A stretch of 64,000 bases of DNA, taken from contig JANYHD010000027.1 in the NCBI GenBank assembly GCA_025359205.1, positions 62,001-126,000 of the forward strand, read 5' to 3'. The stretch is from Gammaproteobacteria bacterium (lineage in GTDB: Bacteria; Pseudomonadota; Gammaproteobacteria; Steroidobacterales; Steroidobacteraceae). Of the stretch, positions 60,902-64,000 are shown one piece after another. Made by a program: the position numbers and the translations under genes. A model generated the notes under the pieces. That model saw nothing but the letters and a program-made list of their open reading frames with translations, had not been told where the DNA came from and did not search any database. Every line of letters starts with the position of its first letter. The stretch's first letter is position 1.

Positions 60902-61762
60902 TTGCCCTTAAGTGCCCTGTGCGCCGTGCTGCTCGCGGCGCTCTGCCACGCCGCATGGAACCTGCAGGCGAAGCGTGCGGCGGCCTCGCGCCATTTCGTC
61001 TGGTTGTATTCGGTCGCTTCGCTGGTCGTGTGGACTCCACTGGTGCTTATCGTGCTGCTGCATCAGTTGCCGCACTTTGGCGCGGCGCAGTGCCTGGCAC
61101 TGGCGGGCACCGCGGTGCTGCACCTGCTGTATTCCCTCTCGCTGCAGGCCGGATACCGCGCCGCCGACCTGTCGATCGTCTATCCGCTGGCGCGCGGCAG
61201 CGGCCCGCTGTTCTCGTTCGCGGGCGCCGTGCTGCTGTTCGGAGAACGCCCGGGTCCGCTGGCCGTACTTGGGTTACTGCTGATCATCGCCGGCATCGTG
61301 CTGGTCGCCAACCTGCACCGCTCGCTCCGGCGCAACGCGCTGCCGGGACTCCTGTGGGGCACGGTCACGGGTGCCTGCATCGCCGCCTACACGCTCAACG
61401 ATGGCTGGGCAGTAAAGGTGCTGGCGATCTCGCCCTTCCTCATCGACTTCACGGGCAACTGCTTTCGCGTGCTCGTGCTCTCGCCGCAGGCGCTGGCGGC
61501 GCGCGCCGAGCTGGTGCGCGAATGGCGCGCCTATCGCCTGCCAGTGCTGACGGTCGCGACGCTCGGGCCGCTGGGATACATCCTGGTGCTGTTCGCGATG
61601 CGCCGGGCGCCCATCAGCCACGTGGCGCCCACGCGCGAACTGGCGACACTCGTGGGCACGTGGTTTGGCGCGCGGCTGCTGGGCGAGCAGGCCGCAGCGC
61701 AGCGCCTGGCCGGCGCACTGTGCATCGTGGCCGGCGTCATCAGCATCGCACTATCGGGCTAG
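60902..61762 (+). CDS. EamA/DMT superfamily permease
   Basis: A 286-residue inner-membrane protein with ten helices in two EamA halves (LYSVASLVVWTPLVLIV; SIVYPLARGSGPLFSFAG; second half PISHVAPTRELATLVGTWFG). The start is a TTG at 60902 with GGAG 6 bp before. The frame upstream to 60806 is hydrophilic and lacks support. Substrate unknown. DMT members export amino acids, purines or other metabolites. Confidence 0.82.
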   Translation: MPLSALCAVLLAALCHAAWNLQAKRAAASRHFVWLYSVASLVVWTPLVLIVLLHQLPHFGAAQCLALAGTAVLHLLYSLSLQAGYRAADLSIVYPLARGSGPLFSFAGAVLLFGERPGPLAVLGLLLIIAGIVLVANLHRSLRRNALPGLLWGTVTGACIAAYTLNDGWAVKVLAISPFLIDFTGNCFRVLVLSPQALAARAELVREWRAYRLPVLTVATLGPLGYILVLFAMRRAPISHVAPTRELATLVGTWFGARLLGEQAAAQRLAGALCIVAGVISIALSG

Positions 61763-61772
61763 TCTCGGCCCG

Positions 61773-63335
61773 CTACGCCTGGTCCTCGCGCACGTAGGTC
61801 TGCTCGCGATAGAACATCGCCACGAAGACGAAAAGCGCGCCCATGCCGGCTACGATGTAGGCGAAGAAGTTGAAGTACTGGGGTCCGACCAGCTTATAGG
61901 TGGATACGCCACCCTCGGCGCTGTTCCACACGCCAGTCGAGGCCACACTCCGGCGGTGCTCGTTGTCCATCAGCCGGACACGATTGCTCTGGACTTCAGC
62001 CACCAGGAATGTGCCCTGGAGCGGAGCGTCCTTGCCGTCGGTGCCATGCACCGTGATGCCAGTGTGCTCGTTGAAGTCGATCTTTTGGCCCGTGATCATG
62101 GCCACGCCCGGCGACAGCGCGACCCAGGTCTGTGCACCACTGCTGACCGTGGTACCAGGCAGCTCGCGCACCATCATGCTGTTGACGACCGCCGTACTGG
62201 CATTGCCGACGCTGATCGACAGCAGGTAAAGGGCCATGATGAAGCTCTTCATGCGCAGCGGCGCCTGCTTGTAGGAGAACTCCAGCGCCGTGATCGACAC
62301 CAGCACTTCCGAAGCGGTCAGTACCACGTATGCCAGTATCTGCCACCACGCCGATACACTGTGACCGCCCTGAATGCGCCCCTCGATCCAGCTCACGATC
62401 AGGAACGAGGCCCCAACCATGAACAGACCGATGCAAATCTTGCGCAGCGGGGTCACCTTGAAGTAGCGCCCCCACAGCGGATAGACGCCGAACGTGAAGA
62501 TCGGCACCATGAGCAGGATCAGCAGGCCGTTGACCACCTGGATCTGCGCCGGCAGCAGCGTAATGCCAAAGCCCATGTTCTTGTCCATGAGATCGGAGGT
62601 TGCCTGCAGCGTCCAGGTTTGGCCATTGCTCTGGTCCCATAGCGCCCAGAAGGCGGCGACGAACACATAGATGATCAGCAGGTTGCGCAGCAGTTTGAGT
62701 CCGCTCGGAGAGAGGATGTCTTTGAGCCACTGCCCCCCGGCTGGCGGCACTACCGCGAATCGCTTGCGGCCCAGGAAGAAGACCAGCGTTGCCACGGCCA
62801 TCATTGCCGCAGGCATGCCAAAGGCCGCCTTGGGCCCGTATTTATCCAGCAGCACCGGGCAAAAGAAGATGGAGATTGATGAACCCGCATTGATCGAGAG
62901 ATAGAAGTAACTGAACGCGCGCTCGATCAGGTGCTGGTTGCGGCTGGTGAACTGATCGCCCACATTGGTCGAGACACAGGGCTTGATGCCCCCGGTGCCG
63001 AAGGCGATGAAACCCAGGCCGATCATCAGTGTTTCCGGGGTCTGAGGCCCGAACGCCAGCACCACGCAGCCCAGCACGTAAGCCATCGAAAAAACGATGA
63101 TCGTGCGGTATTTGCCCCAGAACACGTCCGAGACGACCGCGCCGACCAGCGGAAAGAAATAGGCACCCGCCTTGAACCAGCTCTGCCACTTCGTGGCGGT
63201 CGCCTGCCCGAAGTGCAACGTGCCAGTCATGTAGATGGTCAGGATCGCGTTGATGCCGTAGAAGCAGAAGCGCTCGGCAAACTCGTTGGCAATGATGTAG
63301 GGAATGCCTTTCGGCATTCTGTTGCTTTCGTCCAT
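61773..63335 (-). CDS. POT family proton-dependent oligopeptide transporter
   Basis: A 520-residue transporter with 12-14 helices. The POT motif ANEFAERFCFYGINAILTIY opens the protein (ExxERFxxYG, where E and R bind protons), followed by FGTGGIKPCVSTNVGDQF (the second POT signature). An extramembrane domain of about 80 residues (about 400-480, with GTDGKDAPLQGTFLVAEV) sits before the last helices, as in some DtpT-like and vertebrate PepT proteins. AGGAG precedes ATG 63335. Confidence 0.9.
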   Translation of the reverse strand: MDESNRMPKGIPYIIANEFAERFCFYGINAILTIYMTGTLHFGQATATKWQSWFKAGAYFFPLVGAVVSDVFWGKYRTIIVFSMAYVLGCVVLAFGPQTPETLMIGLGFIAFGTGGIKPCVSTNVGDQFTSRNQHLIERAFSYFYLSINAGSSISIFFCPVLLDKYGPKAAFGMPAAMMAVATLVFFLGRKRFAVVPPAGGQWLKDILSPSGLKLLRNLLIIYVFVAAFWALWDQSNGQTWTLQATSDLMDKNMGFGITLLPAQIQVVNGLLILLMVPIFTFGVYPLWGRYFKVTPLRKICIGLFMVGASFLIVSWIEGRIQGGHSVSAWWQILAYVVLTASEVLVSITALEFSYKQAPLRMKSFIMALYLLSISVGNASTAVVNSMMVRELPGTTVSSGAQTWVALSPGVAMITGQKIDFNEHTGITVHGTDGKDAPLQGTFLVAEVQSNRVRLMDNEHRRSVASTGVWNSAEGGVSTYKLVGPQYFNFFAYIVAGMGALFVFVAMFYREQTYVREDQA

Positions 63336-63368
63336 GCGATCTCCTGACGGGCCTGCGGAGCCTTGGCT

Positions 63369-63962
63369 TCAGAACGGGTTGAGGCGTTTCTTCGGCGAGA
63401 AGTGCATGTAGCCAACGCTGACGCCCTGGCGCCAACCCACCCCAAAGCGCACCGGCGCAATCACGGTGCTGCCGTTCTGCACGTAGTTGACGCCGAAGCC
63501 GCCGACGAAATAGAGGCTCCCCTCGACGCCGGGGAATCGGCGGAACAGGTGCTCGCTATTGGGTAGCTCATAAATAAGCGCGAATACCTTGACCGCATTC
63601 GCTCCCACATCGAACCCGATCGAAGGACCCTGCCAGTAGACCTTCTGGCCGCCGCCGCCCTTGTAGTCGAGTTCGCCGTGGCCGTAACGCAGGCCAACAC
63701 CGACCGCGCCGCCGGCTTCTTCGCCGCGGATGATGGCAACCGGCTGGCCCTTCTCCTTCAGCACCTTCTGCAGCACCTTGCCCAGGTCCTGCGCACCATT
63801 CTTGAAGAAATCGTTGGCGGCCTTGGTGACTTCCTCGTCGCTGTAGGTGGCATGCGCAGCGGGCGCCGCCGGCGCACTGGCAGCCGATGCCAACGGTACT
63901 GCAATCCATGTTGATGACAGCAGCAGCGCGGACCAGAAAGAGGTTTTGCTCGTTCGATACAT
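63369..63962 (-). CDS. eipA: DUF1134/EipA family periplasmic protein
   Basis: A 197-residue protein with a signal peptide (cleaved near ASAASA) and the DUF1134 core: YWQGPSIGFDVGANAVKVF, then FRRFPGVEGSLYFVGGFGVN and a GVGWRQGVSVGYMHF end. Family members (EipA in Brucella) affect the cell envelope and O-antigen-related stress resistance in alphaproteobacteria. Whether that holds here is unknown. AAGGAG in front of the ATG. It lies 33 bp before the POT gene and could be co-transcribed. Confidence 0.88.
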   Translation of the reverse strand: MYRTSKTSFWSALLLSSTWIAVPLASAASAPAAPAAHATYSDEEVTKAANDFFKNGAQDLGKVLQKVLKEKGQPVAIIRGEEAGGAVGVGLRYGHGELDYKGGGGQKVYWQGPSIGFDVGANAVKVFALIYELPNSEHLFRRFPGVEGSLYFVGGFGVNYVQNGSTVIAPVRFGVGWRQGVSVGYMHFSPKKRLNPF

Positions 63963-64000
63963 ATCTGACTCCTTGAAGATTGAGACCCGCGCGCCCGGCG

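Overview
High-GC, densely packed chromosomal DNA that looks gammaproteobacterial. The main evidence is an MSHA-type IV pilus locus, aceA next to aceK, the lgt-thyA pair, split gcvPA/gcvPB, and a kynurenine-to-3-hydroxyanthranilate operon. A deep lineage such as Steroidobacteraceae, Nevskiales or Xanthomonadales fits the style, but the family is inference. I see no rRNA, tRNA, CRISPR array, insertion sequence or prophage, so this is ordinary core and semi-core chromosome.

Layout. 1-3944: the end of a GlcNAc/chitin catabolic cluster: the C-terminal end of a ROK kinase at the left edge, a NagP-like transporter, an SIS-type glucosamine-6-phosphate deaminase, a decayed second ROK kinase and a GntR/UTRA regulator. 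3966-8366: a lipoprotein, then a tightly overlapping kynurenine operon (formamidase-like cyclase, kynureninase, kynurenine 3-monooxygenase, YggU). 8374-14096: on the minus strand, lgt-thyA-SET methyltransferase-kup-folA, joined by four 4-nt stop/start overlaps, preceded by rlmI. 14167-17084: a YyaL thioredoxin-domain protein and a head-to-head pair of small genes. 17115-21796: a glyoxylate-shunt module with a RamB/ScfR-type regulator divergent from aceA-aceK and palindromes between them.

21817-33661 is a 12-kb minus-strand run led by the glycine cleavage system (gcvT-gcvH-gcvPA-gcvPB) under a tandem glycine riboswitch with a terminator. It continues through dgkA, a PfkB kinase, a large double HtrA-like protein resembling eukaryotic Nma111, Sua5/TsaC, an ornithine decarboxylase-like enzyme, yajQ and a MOSC protein. 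Plus-strand ispG, phhB and a small heat-shock protein follow. 36233-45249 is mixed: rhomboid, 2OG-Fe(II) oxygenase, HNH nuclease, threonine aldolase, AI-2E-type permease, geranylgeranyl-reductase-like flavoprotein, cupin and a DUF885 metallopeptidase-like protein.

45491-58543 encodes a complete-looking MSHA pilus assembly line: MshI (PilM-like), a PilN-like protein, MshJ, MshK, secretin MshL, ATPase MshE with a c-di-GMP-binding type N-terminus, platform MshG, one major pilin, four minor pilin-like proteins and the adhesin-like MshQ. Upstream of the pilin lie a perfect TGTGA-N6-TCACA palindrome and a sigma-28-like promoter. A related sigma-28-like element precedes mshI. The right end holds small hypothetical genes, a DinB-like protein, an EamA permease, a POT peptide transporter and a DUF1134/EipA protein.

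The most unusual items are the Nma111-like protease, the sigma-28 and CRP-type signals on the MSHA locus, the head-to-head gene pair whose start codons are 11 bp apart, the tandem 8-bp palindromes nearby, and the decayed GlcNAc kinase containing a 10-bp tandem repeat.
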